This document shows, one piece after another, positions 5,096-5,568 of a DNA stretch of 5,568 bases. Below the pieces are notes generated by a model. The model searched no databases and had not been told where the DNA came from. It saw only the letters and a program-made list of their open reading frames with translations. How positions within the stretch are numbered: the stretch's first letter is position 1; every line of letters begins with the position of its first letter. The position numbers and the translations under genes were made by a program. This stretch comes from Planctomycetota bacterium (GTDB lineage Bacteria > Planctomycetota > Phycisphaerae > Sedimentisphaerales > Anaerobacaceae): contig CP070830.1 of assembly GCA_020344865.1 (NCBI GenBank), positions 63,789 to 69,356 on the forward strand, given 5' to 3'.

Positions 5096-5568
5096 CTAAG
5101 TATCCGCGTGCTGATTATTCTCCCCGATATATTCCGGCACGAGCTCCTTGACTTTCCGAACTATCTCGCTGTGGTTCTGGGTACTGGCTATGTCCACCAG
5201 CTCTTTTATGCCCGCACTAAGCCTCTCGCGGTCCATGGCGATATTCTTCCAGATAGCGATCTTCGCATGCCTTGTCGGTTGCATGTCTTCCCCTTGTATG
5301 GAAAGTTCCTCGAAGAGTTTTTCGCCCGGCCTTGGCCCCGTGAAGACTATTTCAATGTCCTCTCCGGGCCGAAAGCCGCTGAGTGTGATAAGTTCTCTTG
5401 CAAGGTCCACAATCTTCACCGGCTCACCCATATCCAGAACAAAAATTTCCCCGCCTTTGCCCATCGTTGCCGCCTGAAGAACAAGCTGGCTCGCTTCCGG
5501 TATCGTCATAAAATATCGTTTCATCTCTGGGTGAGTAACGGTTACTGGTCCGCCTGCGGCTATCTGTT
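5096..5568 (-). CDS. NDP-sugar epimerase/4,6-dehydratase, CapD/FlaA1/WbpM family (C-terminal part)
   Basis: The last 156 residues of a minus-strand protein are visible; the frame stays open to the right edge, so the N-terminal part lies outside. An internal Met at 5522-5524 is not the start, because the codons before it read GGPVTVTHPEMKRYFMT (visible residues 5-21), a strongly conserved block of the polysaccharide-biosynthesis CapD/FlaA1/WbpM family. TIPEASQLVLQA (21-32), the nucleotide-sugar-binding region near VLDMGEPVKI (43-52) and TGPRPGEKLFEEL (76-88) follow, as expected. These SDR-type enzymes convert UDP-GlcNAc or similar sugars (4,6-dehydration or epimerisation) for capsule, O-antigen or protein glycans. 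The Rossmann motif, catalytic triad and any membrane helices are not in view, so the soluble and membrane-anchored subtypes cannot be separated. It converges on xerC with an 82-base gap; the stop is TAG at 5096-5098. Confidence 0.9.
   Translation of the reverse strand, partial: QIAAGGPVTVTHPEMKRYFMTIPEASQLVLQAATMGKGGEIFVLDMGEPVKIVDLARELITLSGFRPGEDIEIVFTGPRPGEKLFEELSIQGEDMQPTRHAKIAIWKNIAMDRERLSAGIKELVDIASTQNHSEIVRKVKELVPEYIGENNQHADT

Noticed and set aside
5148..5477. Plus-strand frame of 109 codons opposite the CapD/FlaA1-like gene
   Set aside because: The minus strand carries conserved family motifs across the same bases. The plus frame is Ser/Pro-rich, as expected of a shadow.

Overview
The window reads as ordinary bacterial chromosome of roughly balanced base composition, carrying four to five housekeeping and envelope genes plus one uncharacterised small gene. 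KdsA and a FlaA1/CapD-type sugar-nucleotide enzyme point to a Gram-negative-type envelope. Several genes lack strong Shine-Dalgarno sequences, and the wording of the XerC and small proteins recalls Planctomycetota (Phycisphaerae-like). That assignment is recollection-based inference at modest confidence and was not tested by any search.

Layout. (1) Positions 69-3432 hold a tight plus-strand cluster: a CYTH-domain protein (class IV adenylate cyclase or triphosphatase type), a YegS/DagK-type lipid kinase, a metal-dependent-type KDO-8-phosphate synthase (kdsA) and a COG0731-type radical SAM protein. The gaps are 16, 37 and 5 bases, so they are probably co-transcribed; any promoter would lie at or before the left edge. 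(2) Positions 3433-3718 are non-coding. They hold a near-consensus sigma-70 promoter set inside a perfect 10-bp inverted repeat, a second promoter-like element resembling the sigma-28 (flagellar) consensus, and an AT-rich leader with several possible hairpins. (3) Positions 3719-5013 hold an 86-residue protein of unknown function followed closely by a XerC-type tyrosine recombinase with all catalytic residues and an unusually long linker in its N-terminal domain. A clear intrinsic terminator ends this unit. (4) On the minus strand, converging on that terminator, is the C-terminal part of a CapD/FlaA1/WbpM-family NDP-sugar epimerase/dehydratase that runs off the right edge.

How they fit together. 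KdsA makes the KDO precursor of lipopolysaccharide, the lipid kinase acts on membrane lipid, and the minus-strand enzyme modifies nucleotide sugars for surface glycans, so much of the window concerns the envelope. XerC resolves chromosome dimers. No phage, insertion sequence, CRISPR, tRNA or rRNA was seen, and no clearly new multi-gene system. The least explained parts are the double-promoter intergenic region and the small protein it precedes.
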